Part shown: one piece after another, positions 33,181 through 44,523 of the stretch
How positions within the stretch are numbered: position 1 is the first letter of the stretch
How the letters are laid out: each line of letters opens with the position of its first letter
DNA from: Antedon mediterranea
Taxonomy: Eukaryota; Echinodermata; Crinoidea; Comatulida; Antedonidae
Reading direction: 5' to 3'
DNA length: 64,000 nucleotides
Assembly (NCBI RefSeq): GCF_964355755.1
Contig: NC_092670.1
Location: forward strand, 10,599,201 to 10,663,200
The notes under the pieces: model-generated
Database searches by the model: none
The model's input: the letters and a program-made list of their open reading frames with translations, nothing else
Told to the model about the DNA's origin: nothing
Program-made: the position numbers and the translations under genes

Positions 33181-34402
33181 TTAATATATGAACATTTTAA
33201 AGAAGGTTAATGTTAATTTTGTTATTTCGGTCTTGATTGTCGAAATTAATGTTTTAAAATTTAATATGCAATTAATTAATGATTTAATCAACATTTTTTT
33301 TCTTAATTTCATAATAAATCACAAATATGATACATACAGTTTATGAAAATGCAAAATAGGAGTTCTCGAACATTCGGACGACCTATGTTAATTTTAAAAT
33401 TTAGCATCTTTTCACCATTTTCTTAACTTACACTTGCGTAGCCTGTCACTTTTGACGTGCTTGTATAACGTAGTTTTAAGTTGAAAATAAAATATGATGA
33501 AATTATTAAAGAAAGGTTGTAAAACAGAAATCGGGCAAAAAGAGTGCGTATGAACGCTTAACGCGCAGTGCGCGTGCAAAAATCTGAGCACTCATAGCAA
33601 TTCTTTAACCGCTTAAAATTGCCTGAAACTTATTGTAATTACATCAAAAATAAATTTTAAGCACGCATACGCATGCGTTATATGCGCTACAATTGTCTCA
33701 ATACACTTCTGAGCGTTTAGCTGGCTTTAACCATGTGGTTTTCTACCTCGAGCATAACCTTATTGGCTATATGGCAGTATTCAAGTAATTAAAATGTTGA
33801 ATAGCATTTAATCCGATTTACATTTAGGTAAAACTTAGGGTTCCAAGCATCATACAATAAGAAGATCGTTACGAATGTTATGAGGTATCTATATATAAAT
33901 TTACGTAAGGGAAAAATTCGGTAAATCGCGCCTTACTTCTAGAATGTTTACTCGATGGTATATAAAGTTGGTTCGTACTTTCGATACTGATTTTAACCAC
34001 CTGATGTAACCCTGTTTACTAATTAAATGGAGTTCGATAATTAGTTATTGACGATTAAAACGAATTTAGGTTCAACGATTTGCCCCAAATAGGGGTGTTT
34101 TCCGATCGTGGTATACACTGTCCAATGCATGTATATCTTGAAAAATACCCGCATACAATAATACGAGGATGCTTCGCATTTTCCTATCTCCTCCTACGAT
34201 AATTGTTTTTAATGGATGAAAACCGGTTGAACAGCTCGAGTACAGCATCATAATGTTGAAGACAGACCTATTTTCTTAAAAACATACTATTTTGATAGAT
34301 TTAATATACATTTATACAAATGTATTGATTTCCGATGAATGGAACATTCCAATAATAAATCTTTGCTTTAACACAAGTACCACCAGCTGTAGGTAAATGT
34401 AT

Positions 34403-35338
34403 TGGCCCTTGGGGAATTAACCTAAAACCTATATATAGATAAGTATTGCAATACTTGGACATTACTGTAAATACGTATTAACATTTGTGGTCGCCATTGA
34501 ATTTACTGTGAGTGTGGGTACTGTTAGATGTATAACACAATCATGTACAAATAAACGTATTACTGTGAGTGTAGGCCCTACTGTTAATATATAGAACGTA
34601 CAATATACAAATAAACTGTAGTACTGACAGTTGCTTCTCAACGTTTGTATTAATTAATAATTACAAAGAATATAAACGTTGTAGTGGTACGTGTATCGTT
34701 ACATGTACTATGCTATTTCAATCGACTATGACAGTGACAGTTTTAACAAAGTATTAAGTTGCAAATGTGTTACTGTATCAAGTGGTATATTATTTATAGG
34801 CCTGTGAGTAGGCCCTACTGTTATATAAAACGTACAATATACAAATAAACTGTACTACTGACAGTTGCTTCTCAACGTTTGTATTAATTAATAATTACAA
34901 AGAATATAAACGTTGTAGTGGTACGTGTATCGTTACATGTACATGCTATTTCAATGGACTATAAGAGTGACAGTTTTAATAAAGTATTAAATCGCAAATG
35001 TGTTACTGTATCAAGTGGTATATTATTTATAGGCCTATCAAAGTGAAAAACATATTTTGTTACTGAGTAGATAAATAATATATTAAAACATTGTTCTTCT
35101 TTGTACCCATATCATCTTCCCCATCCCTCAAAACTAATGTTACACACAAAACACAAATTGGGTTTGTTTAAATGAGTCCAAATAACAAATTTGGACTCAT
35201 TTTGTGACAAGTTTCTCTTTCGGAAGTAATTCCCAGTGTGCTAATTTCAGTTTAATACATAAATCATCGTGTCTATTTATTCGTTTCTGTAAACAATAAT
35301 AACTATTATCGTCCTGCAGTACGTACATTAAAATTTAT
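34403..35338 (+). repeat. About 935-base duplicated unit, first copy
   Basis: It runs from TATTGGCCCTTGGGG through ATAGATAAGTATTGCAATAC to TCGTCCTGCAGTACG. The second copy (35338..37495, minus the nested Helitron) is nearly identical. Each unit also contains an internal repeat around TACTGACAGTTGCTTCTC, repeated at about 34625 and 34856 and at about 36783 and 37019. Confidence 0.85.
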
Positions 35339-35369
35339 TGGCCCTTGGGGAATTAACCTAAAACCTATA

Positions 35370-36600
35370 TCTATATATAAATTTACGTAAGGGCAAAATT
35401 CGGTAAATCGCGCGTTATTTCTAGAATGTTTACTCGATGGTATATAAAGTTGGTTATAATCTCGGTACTGATTTTAACCACCTGATGTAACCCTGTTTAC
35501 TAATTAAATTTAGTTAGATAATTAGTTATTGACAATTAAAACGAATTTAGGTTCAACCATTTGCCCCAAATAGGGGTGTTTTCCGATCGTGGTATACACT
35601 GTCTAATGGATGTCCTCATGAAAAATACCTGTACACAATAATACGAGGATACTTCGTATTTTCCTATCTCCTCCTACGATAATTGTTTTTAATAGCTGAA
35701 AACCGGTTGAACAGCTCGAGTACAGCATCATAATGTTGAAGACAGGCCGATTTTCTTTAAAAAATACTATTTTGATAGATTTAATATACGTTTATACAAA
35801 TGTATTGATTTGCAATGAATGGAACATTCCAAATTATTTGGTTTAACCATGCTTGCATACCTCCATGATTTAACACAAGTAGGTCAATTTATGGGCCCTT
35901 TGAGAATAAACATAAATAGTATTGTAAAGCTATACAATACTGTAAATAGGTATTAACCACTTTTGATAGCCATTTGAATCGCAAATTTCTTATTGTGTGT
36001 GTTGGTAGGCCTACTGTTTATTATAATATAAACAAATATACTAATAAACTTTATTACTGTGAGTGTGGGTAGCCCCTTCTTTTAGATTATAAACACATAA
36101 TAATAGGCCTATAATACTTTATTACTGACAGTTGCTTCTCAACGTTTGTATTAATTAATAATTACAAAAAAATATAAACGTCGTGGTGGTGTATCGTTAC
36201 ATGTACTTTACTATTTCAATCGACTATGACAGTGACAATTTTAACAGTTATTAAATCGGAAATGTTTTACTCTATTTAGGTTTATATTATTTATAGGCCT
36301 ATTAAAAAAAAACCCAACCCTCAATAATGTTAGATACAAAATACAAATTGGGTTTGTTTAAATGAGTCCAAATCAAACATTTGGACTCATTTTGTGAGAA
36401 GTTTCTCTTTTGGAAGTAATTCGCAGGGTGCTAATTTTGGTTGACTACAAAAATACATAAATAAATGTTTTATAGTCATGCGGTACGTAGGCCTACATTT
36501 TGAAATCGCCAGTTTTTTTACGCTGAAATTACTATGTATTCGAGAACCATATGTGGGCACGACCTAGATGGTACGCGAGCGAAGCGAGCGTACCATCTAG
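35370..36600 (+). mobile_element. Helitron (copy 3) nested in copy 2
   Basis: Starts TCTATATATAAATTTACG and ends with the palindrome CTAGATGGTACGC ... GCGTACCATCTAG. The flanks CCTATA and TATAGATAAG join to CCTATATATAGATAAG, exactly the uninterrupted sequence present at about 34427 in the other duplication unit. Insertion was therefore between A and T with no target duplication. Confidence 0.88.
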
Positions 36601-37599
36601 TATAGATAAGTATTGCAATACTTGGACATTACTGTAAATACGTATTAACATTTGTGGTCGCCATTGAATTTACTGTGAGTGTGGGTACTGTTAGATGTAT
36701 AACACAATCATGTACAAATAAACGTATTACTGTGAGTGTAGGCTCTACTGTTATATAGAACGTACAATATACAAATAAACTGTAGTACTGACAGTTGCTT
36801 CTCAACGTTTGTATTAATTAATAATTACAAAGAATATAAACGTTGTAGTGGTACATGTATCGTTGCATGTACTATGCTATTTCAATCGACTATGACAGTG
36901 ACAGTTTTAACAAAGTATTAAGTCGCAAATGTGTTACTGTATCAAGTGGTATATTATTTATAGGCCTGTGAGTAGGCCCTACTGTTATATAAAACGTACA
37001 ATATACAAATAAACTGTACTACTGACAGTTGCTTCTCAACGTTTGTATTAATTAATAATTACAAAGAATATAAACGTTGTAGTGGTACGTGTATCGTTAC
37101 ATGTACATGCTATTTCAATGGACTATAACAGTGACAGTTTTAACAAAGTATTAAATCGCAAATGTGTTACTGTATCAAGTGGTATATTATTTATAGGCCT
37201 ATCAAAGTGAAAAACATATTTCGTTACTGAGTAGATAAATAATATATTAAAACATTGTTCTTCTTTGTACCCATATCCTCTTCCCCATCCCTCAAAACTA
37301 ATGTTACACACAAAACACAAATTGGGTTTGTTTAAATGAGTCCAAATAACAAATTTGGACTCATTTTGTGACAAGTTTCTCTTTCGGAAGTAATTCCCAG
37401 TGTGCTAATTTCAGTTTAATACATAAATCATCGTGTCTATTTATTCGTTTCTGTAAACAATAATAACTATTATCGTCCTGCAGTACGTACATTAAAAAAA
37501 GCATTTTTTTACGCTGAAATTACTGTGTACTCGAGAACCATCTGTGGGCACGACCTAGATGGTCCGCGAGCTTAGCGAGCGTACCACCTAGTTTTAAAA

Positions 37600-38039
37600 A
37601 TTTATATTATATAATATAAAAAAAATTTAATTTCAAATATTATCATTATTATTACTTACTGGTTTTAGTAGAGTTCTTTCAAGTTCTGTCTGAATGTTTG
37701 TCTTTTCTTTAATTTAAATGTACAATTACTGTATACAATGAAGTATAATGATCTCTATTGTTATTTAGGATGTGGAAAAAGATAATTATGTTATTATCTA
37801 AGTGCTATTAATTTTATGATGCCGTTCATTTGTGTTGATTATTATATTACTAAAAATATTACTCTAATTGAGCTCGGGTGAGGTCTCTATTCATATCATT
37901 ACATCTGCAGCTTTATCAGTATTATGAAAACCATTTTTGCCGGCATCCAGTTCTCTTACTAAATGTGGTACTTGGGCCGGTATTATTTCTTGCTCTCATT
38001 AATGCCGGCCCGATTGAAGATTCAAATAATTTGTCGACC
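37600..38039. other. AT-rich spacer
   Basis: No coding sequence. A short inverted pair GGGCCGG and CCGGCCC lies at about 37974 and 38006. Confidence 0.3.
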
Positions 38040-38960
38040 CACTCTTGGTGAAGTTGTTCCCAGAAACTCTTTACCTATTACGTAGTCCCTTCTGGAAAAT
38101 TTGAATGAATGGTGTTTGCTTAATTAAAAATGGCAAAAGATATACCAAATCCTTTAAAAATTATAGACAAATTTCCTTCCTTTACTAAATTATGCATTCC
38201 CAACTTTATGATTATTTGACAGCTAAGTTAAATATTCTGAATTAATATCATCAATATGATTTGCAAAGGTCACTCAACTGCTCATGCTGTCTTCTTAATA
38301 ATACTTTTATTGAACATAGAGCAATATTAGCGTGAAAGCTCATATATATTGGTGTATATATCAAATAATTATTTGATTGAGAAATTTGTTTGATGTAATT
38401 AACCATTCTATTTTAAATAAGAAAATGCGAAAATTATGGTATTAAAGGCACTCCTTTAAGCATTTGCTTCTTGAGTTAGTTGGATGGCAGAAACAATTTG
38501 TCTCTATCCAATCATTTAAATCATCGACCGAGGATATCACTTGTGGGTGTCTCCTCCCCCCAATTTTATTTTTACGTTAATGACCTGACTAATGTCAGTG
38601 AGAAGTTTAAGTGATATCCTTCTATCCCTACTATTTTATTCATCTTCTTGTTGACATTTTATTTAATACTTTTAATTATGAATTGTCTAAATGTAATGAC
38701 TGGTTTCTTTAAATTCTAAATTCTTATAATATTTAGAAGCTCATGATGCTCTTGATTGACTAATAGAAATTCCTATGAACTTACACCAATATCAAAGAGA
38801 AGCTTAGAAACTGAACGTTGATGAAGTCAATGATGATTTAAGCATTTCTGACAAACAGATTGCATCAGACCAAAATTGGTACCCACTTTTCATCATGCCT
38901 CTCCTCAAATGGTGGCAACTGTCAAGATCTTAGTTAGGCCAGATCCTTTTTATAATTTTT
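38040..38960 (+). pseudogene. Decayed CR1/Rex-like LINE reverse transcriptase
   Basis: In shifting frames the plus strand gives FKNYRQIS (about 38155), a QxDLQ..STAHA-like stretch (38260..38290), GIKGTPL (about 38442) and KQFVSIQSFKSS (about 38495), followed by a CGC-LLPPILF and VND-like region (38545..38590). This is the RT motif order of CR1-type LINEs. Many stops; inactive. Confidence 0.6.
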
Positions 38961-39133
38961 ATCAACGACTAAAGGCCAACTCAAACAGCTGAATACCGAC
39001 GAGACTTGAGATAGCGTCAGGCGCAGTATTTAGGTCGTCGCGATAACTTTAAACTTGTTTTATTTCTCCCACGTGGCCAAGTTATCATAAATTTCGTTAG
39101 GAGAGTAAACAGCACATGTTGAAAGCCGTATCC

Positions 39134-40617
39134 GGATATTCACCCCCTGGACATTTACCCCCCGGACAACTACCCCCCGGACAACCACCACCTGGACCAC
39201 TACCCCCTTAGGACAACTACCCCTTTAGGACAACTACCCCCCGGACAAATACCCCCAGACAACTACCCCCTTAGGACAACAACCCCCTTAGGACAACTAC
39301 CCCCTGGACAACTACCCCCCGGACAATTACTCCCTAGGAACAATTACCCCCCGGACAATTACCACCCAGAAAACTATCCCTTTAGAACACCCTAACCACC
39401 CAGACCATTCAACAACCTGACTCTGCAACAGTGTATAATAGGAATTAATAACTATATTTTAATTCGTTACTTTGACGAATTACTATTCATTATTGTAAAC
39501 AAAAGTAAAAGATTGAACATAAATATAGCCTGGTATAAACTGAAGATTGTCACACATGATCATAGGATAGTCGAACGTATTATGTACTCCCTGTATTTAC
39601 TGTAAAGACTGGGTTCGCTAATAATAATAATAATTTTTGCGTCAGGACAATGCTTCGATAACCACTGGTCTTAAAAGAATTAATTTTTGTCTCAAATTTG
39701 TCATATATGTATTTTTGTACACTTGAAGAATAATATCACTTTTGATATTTGACCTCAATGTTCACTCACCGAATAAACGTCGATCTTTAAATAAATTCCC
39801 CTCAAATAAACGGTGACCATGTCACTCCCATGAAACATCATATGGAATAATCGTCGTCTATTTCCATTAGATTATACCCCCTCCCATTGAATAAACAACT
39901 TTCTTCCAAAAATGTCCACCTAAAAACCACCTAAACAATAAACAGCCCAGGCCGTTTTTTCAATAAATACGGTACTTTAAATCTAGCACATCTAGGGTCT
40001 AGCGTGCTGTTAAACAGAATAATCGGTTAAAAACGGGTGTTTCGAAACTAGAGACCCGAGACCAGAGACCAGAGACCCGAGACCCAATACGAAAAGGGAG
40101 ACCTAAATATACGAAAGGGAGACCCACGTACAAAAAGGGAGACCCCACTATACGAAAAGAGAGACCACATTATACGAAAAGGGAGACCCTAATATACGAA
40201 AAGGGAGACCCAAATATAGGTCTCCCTTTTCGTATTGGGTCTCGTGTCAGGTCTATGGTCTCGGGTCTCTAGTTTCGAAACACCCGTTAAAAACAGATGA
40301 TTTCATTTTTACAGAAACCGGTCCTATATATTTGTCTACTTTTGGAAGGGGGGGAGGGGGTAGTTGACCTGACCGGGGGGTAGTTGACCAGGGGGTAGTT
40401 AGCTGGGGGGTAGTTATCCTAAGGGGGTAGTTGTCCTAAGGGGGTGGTTGTCCGGGGGATAGTTGTCCGGGGGTTGTTATCCTAAGGGGGTAGTTGTCCT
40501 AAGGGGGTAGTTGTCCGGGGGGTAGTTGTCCGGGGGTAGTTGTCCTAAGGGGGTAGTTGTCCGGGTGGTAAACATCCGGGGGGGGGGGGGGTAACTGTCT
40601 AGGGGGTAGGTGTCCTA
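39134..40617. mobile_element. Fold-back element with long arms of a CCCCGGACAACTA repeat
   Basis: Left arm 39134..39395 repeats ACAACTACCCCCYGG or CTTAGGACAACTACCCC about 18 times. The right arm 40345..40617 is the same array inverted (GGGGGTAGTTGTCC). The centre holds about 600 bases of non-repeated DNA plus a second fold-back. No ORF. It has the same architecture as the element at 22233, with a different repeat word. Confidence 0.82.
40036..40288. mobile_element. Nested fold-back with GAGACC repeats
   Basis: Left end ACGGGTGTTTCGAAACTAGA and right end with its reverse complement. The inner part repeats TATACGAAAAGGGAGACCC five or six times. The flanks give TAAAA at each side (a 5-base duplication), although TTAAAA can also be read. 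Confidence 0.75.
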
Positions 40618-40619
40618 GA

Positions 40620-41156
40620 ACCATTGAAAGCAGTTATTTTTGTGTTTGAATTGTCGGGGAGTTGCATAGGATTTTATTTCCTTCGTTATGTGATAATGAA
40701 TCCAATAATGTGGAAAAGTTGATTTTGAAGGAATTAATTATTTTGTACGAATTTCTGATTTTTTTCTCGACGGAAAAGGGATTCCCCTCACATACTGCTT
40801 GTGACGTCACACACTGCAATTCCTACCTCTTTATAATAGAGGGCGCTGTTGGCCTTAACTAAACCACCTGTTTGTTAAACAGATGTTGCCATGACGTATG
40901 CTATTGGGTATGTATTTTAAGACAACAAACATCACAAATGAAAGAACAATAATAATATTACAAACAACACATTAAGTTCTTAACTTAACTAATTCTTCTG
41001 GTAAAAACCTAAAGTTACTAAATCATTTAAAATGTTGTGTTAAGAAAAGAATCTCTTGCACTATTTGCTGTGTCAGTAGGTAAAGTAATTTCCAGTATAG
41101 ATTATCTCTGAATATTTTATACAATTACTATTGTACATAGTTAAAGTCCTCCCTTT
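40620..41156. other. 3' flank of the decayed FReD copy
   Basis: No supported coding sequence; small overlapping ORFs on both strands only. An AATAATAATATTA-rich area follows at about 40950. Confidence 0.3.
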
Positions 41157-41735
41157 GGTGCTCTTTTAACCATCATCTGTGTAATCTTATGGCTGTATTT
41201 AGTTCCCTTGAAATGATGCCACAATATATACCTTTGTCATAATTGGCAGCTGCAATTGTACCTGGTGTAAGGTAAGGGCCATTCAGGGATAAGTGGTAAC
41301 AATTTTTAAACCACCAACCAGCTTGGGAGTTTTTGGCACAGTTCTTACTAGACGTTCCATCATTGTCTCTGTCTTATGTTGAAAACGGTCTGTCCTTATG
41401 GTATGCCATAGAGTCACCTACCAAAAGAAAGATCAAGTTTGAGACATTTTTTAAGTTTAGGTTTTGTTTCGAACTTGGGTACGGTTTTTAGGTGTTGTTT
41501 CACACTCAGGTTTTTTAGACTCTGGTTTGAGTTTTTTTTCACACTCTGGTTGCAGCACACCCAGGTTTGAGTGAACGCTTAGTTTAAAGTAATATTTTAG
41601 TATTTTTATTTAATTATTTTGTTTTTATTTCCCTCAAAGCTTTTCCAATTCCTACCACTGAATACATCCCTGATAAAATTAATTTGTAATGCCTTCACCT
41701 GCATTTCCTGTGTACCCACTAATTCTGAGACCTTG
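41157..41735 (-). pseudogene. Decayed FReD copy (terminal exon and tail of central exon)
   Basis: 41157..41417 aligns with terminal FReD exons: GDSMAYH, DRDNDGTSSKNCAK, AGWWFKNC, LNGPYLTPGT, WHHF and MMVKRAP. It has an in-frame TAA at 41374..41376 in place of the Tyr codon before DRDND, a frameshift near 41235, and a lost stop codon. The acceptor AG is still present. 41699..41735 is the end of a central exon (ISGYTGNA, then a GTGAAG donor). Upstream exons are gone. Confidence 0.85.
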
Positions 41736-43374
41736 CTTGTCTTGTTTGTTTCCATTTTGTGTTTAGTAGGACCGGTCACACGTACACACGATACAATTAA
41801 TATCATTTGCGTTCATTTCATAGTGGGCTTCGTAGCTTCAATATTTAGTTCGTTCCGCCATTCTAGTAATGCATGCCATCAGATCTTGTGCAATGTGTTT
41901 AAAAGTGAGTTTTTTAGTTAGAACTGAACATTTAAAGTCGTTTTTGTACCTGATTTTTTATTTCCATTTTCTATAGGATAATAAATAAGCTCTTTCGCAA
42001 TTTATATTTTTTTACATAACTACGATAAAGAACTTTCAAGGTCACTTCATTTTTAAAATTGAAAGAATGGATTTGCAGGCAGTATTTTATTTACATGTAC
42101 CATGAAAAAAATTCCTCCCCTAAATTTAGCCTCAAATTATGCTAGAACGCTGCTGCGTCCGGGGACTTTAGTCCTGACTTTAGATCCTGTCACCACCAGT
42201 GCTTGGGTACAGTACATGTCTCAAGTTCTTTCCCAGCAGTCAATGTCCTTATCATTTAACCAGTCGTATTTCTAACATTATTTTTATTATCCTTTAAATG
42301 TGATAATTGCAAAGGAAACCCTACAGTATGTGGGTATTCATTGATTATTTTCACTACAAGGTACAAAGGGTGTATAATAAGGCCTTAAAAAAGTAAATTC
42401 TTTGTTTACTTGAAATATGTTTTTAGTGTAAAAATGGATTGAAGATATACTAACCTAGTTAGTTAGTATTAGGCTAGGCTCAGCCTAGGCGTTTTAGCCT
42501 TGCTAGGCCTAGGATTGTTTGGTCGTTTGTTGACATAATTAACACTAAAATAGGTGTGTTTATAAAATCCATATAAATATAACATTTAATATAATATTAT
42601 TAAAAAACAAATGAAATGTAGGCCTTGGCTAGGACTACTATTTATTTGATTCAAATGACAGGAAGCTATTTAGATGTAAAACAAATAATGATTGTTTTAT
42701 ATTCGTGTAATGGTACAAATAATGGCATTTGATGAATGATAAAATGTTAAATATCAACTCGGCTTATTGTATGATGCTTTAAAACCTAAGTTTTACCTAA
42801 ATGTAAATTGGATTAAATTGAACTATTCAACATTTTAATTACTTGAATTCTGCCATATAGCCAATAATTGCTCTAGGCAGTAAAATAGCTCGCATTTAAA
42901 TTTCTAAATGCTCCAGCATGTCAGTTAATACATTTTATATTAAGTGTTTTGAGACGATTATTTACATGTGGAAAATATTTGTCAAAGCAAATGGCTGGCC
43001 GGAGAAATTAACTTTGTTTTACAAGGGTAGCTCTAACAGCTGTACTTGCTGCAGTACAGGTGTCTTACAGAGGCCCTCTTAAAAACAATACAAAATGCCT
43101 ACTACATTCAAGCATCAAATTACAAGCAGATTCATAAAAGTTAAAATTCACACAAAAACAATTTAGAAAAGTTTAAATTCATTGAAGTATAACAATTTAA
43201 AATATAAAAATAGATTTAATTTGTCACTATGACGAATTATAGGTTATATGCATTGATTTAAATAAAGATAATTGATTTTTAAAAGATATATTAATTGATT
43301 GATTTTGTCAAAACCATATACCATAAGCCATATAGTATACACTTGAATAAAACAATCCGATCAAAGATCCCTCC
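41736..43374. other. FReD intron remnants and dispersed repeats
   Basis: 41736..42450 matches the intron sequence right of gene C's missing segment (about 55860..56510) and stops at ATATACTAACCT, where a central exon should begin. 42466..42766 is the second copy of the 14735 repeat. 42774..42860 is an inverted copy of about 33745..33860. No gene. Confidence 0.55.
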
Positions 43375-43605
43375 GCTTATGTCATAAACCACCCTTACAG
43401 TACATAATAATAAACACATTACTTTTTCACTAGGTTTCATTATAAATCATGCTTATTATAATTTATACACTGAATAAACAATACAAATATAAAAAAAAAA
43501 TTGTCTTTCATTTCGTTTCCCAACGTGAGACTTGATCTCGGGACCTCGACTGCTATAGACGAGATCACATGAGACCACCGAGCCATGTACACCTGAATAA
43601 AAGTT
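43375..43605 (-). repeat. tRNA-derived SINE candidate (copy 1)
   Basis: On the minus strand the head has box A TGGCTCGGTGG (43575..43585) and box B near GAGATCAAGTCTC (43527..43539), 36 bases apart as in tRNAs. An AT-rich body follows. The related repeat at 32505 lacks this segment. Confidence 0.6.
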
Positions 43606-44226
43606 GAAGGAAGATTCCTCCGTGTATTTAGTATGCAGTAACTACTTAGGCGCAGATAGATTATGACATACCGCAATGAATCATAAGTTTTTACAATGAT
43701 GGTATCTTTAAAAATAAAAAAAAAATGCACTGTCAAAGTATATATTTCCAACGTTAATATATGAAAATTTTAAAAAAAAATGTTAATGTTGTTAAGTTTG
43801 TTATTTCGGTCGAAGAAAATGTCATAGTTTGTTTGATTGTCAAAATTTTTATTTTTTAATTTAATATGCAATTAATGATGATGTAATCAACTTTTTTTCT
43901 CTTATTCTCTTATTTTCATAAATCATACATGTGATAAATACACTTTAAGAAAATGAATTGCAAAATAGGGGTTCCCGAGCATTTTGACGATCTATTTAGC
44001 ATATTTTCACCATTTTTTTTACACCTGTCACTTTCGACATGCTCGTATAACATGGTTTCAAGTTTTTTGATTGCGCATCGTAAAAAGATAATCACATCGA
44101 TTCCTGACCATAGGGAATATTCTCTGAAAAAATGACGTACCTAGATGAAATTGATCCAAAGATAATTGATGAACAAAATAGTGCTAAGGAAAGAATAAAT
44201 AAATACAGATTCTGACAGAATCAATA

Positions 44227-44256
44227 AGGTTATATGCATGAAAATGCATATAACCT
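44227..44256. repeat. Perfect 13-base hairpin
   Basis: AGGTTATATGCAT, loop GAAA, then the exact reverse complement. Lies 110 bases left of the Penelope-like element. Confidence 0.8.
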
Positions 44257-44367
44257 AGAAATATGAAATTCTTCATAAAAATAAAATTTTGCATAAATGA
44301 GTCAATTTTGGTGAATTTCCAAACAATTAAAATGATCGTGAAAGAATTTCATTTAGCTTCGATTTTG

Positions 44368-44523
44368 TATAGATGACAAATTTCGTTTTTGTAAAAGCAC
44401 AAGTTAACGGAGTACTTACTCGAACGTTTCGATCTCTATCAGAGATCCTTCTCAACTGACTGCGGAGTGTTAATGCAGCTTGGTCATTCTTGACGTCATC
44501 TGTTGATGACGTCGTACGCCTCC
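44368..44523 (+). repeat. PLE inverted terminal repeat, left
   Basis: Begins TATAGATGACAAATTTCG and ends CGTCGTACGCCTCC. It includes the degenerate hammerhead-like hairpin in reverse orientation (44420..44456) and overlaps the first codons of the open frame. Confidence 0.9.

Larger units (their letters stand above)
32505..33725. repeat. Dispersed repeat family copy (related to 43310..44160 and 47980..48675)
   Basis: Shared words in order are GATCAAAGATCCCTC, GAAAGATTCCTC, ACATACCGCAATGAATCATAA, TTAATATATGAACATTTTA, TTTGTTATTTCGGTC and GCGTAGCCTGTCAC. This copy lacks the tRNA-like segment present in the other two and instead carries a TA-flanked Penelope-type insert. Confidence 0.65.
33888..37591 (+). 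mobile_element. Helitron (copy 2), host of a nested Helitron
   Basis: Starts TCTATATATAAATTTACG after A and ends ACCACCTAG before T. The 3' end folds into a stem around a short loop (GATGGTCCGCGAGC / GCGAGCGTACCACC). It contains a roughly 935-base direct duplication (from about 34403 to 35338, then 35338 to 37495). The second unit is split by the Helitron at 35370..36600. No Rep/helicase ORF, so non-autonomous. Confidence 0.75.

Noticed and set aside
39134-40617. CRISPR-like or satellite array reading of the short repeats
   Set aside because: The repeats are contiguous without unique spacers and occur as two inverted arms in a eukaryotic context.
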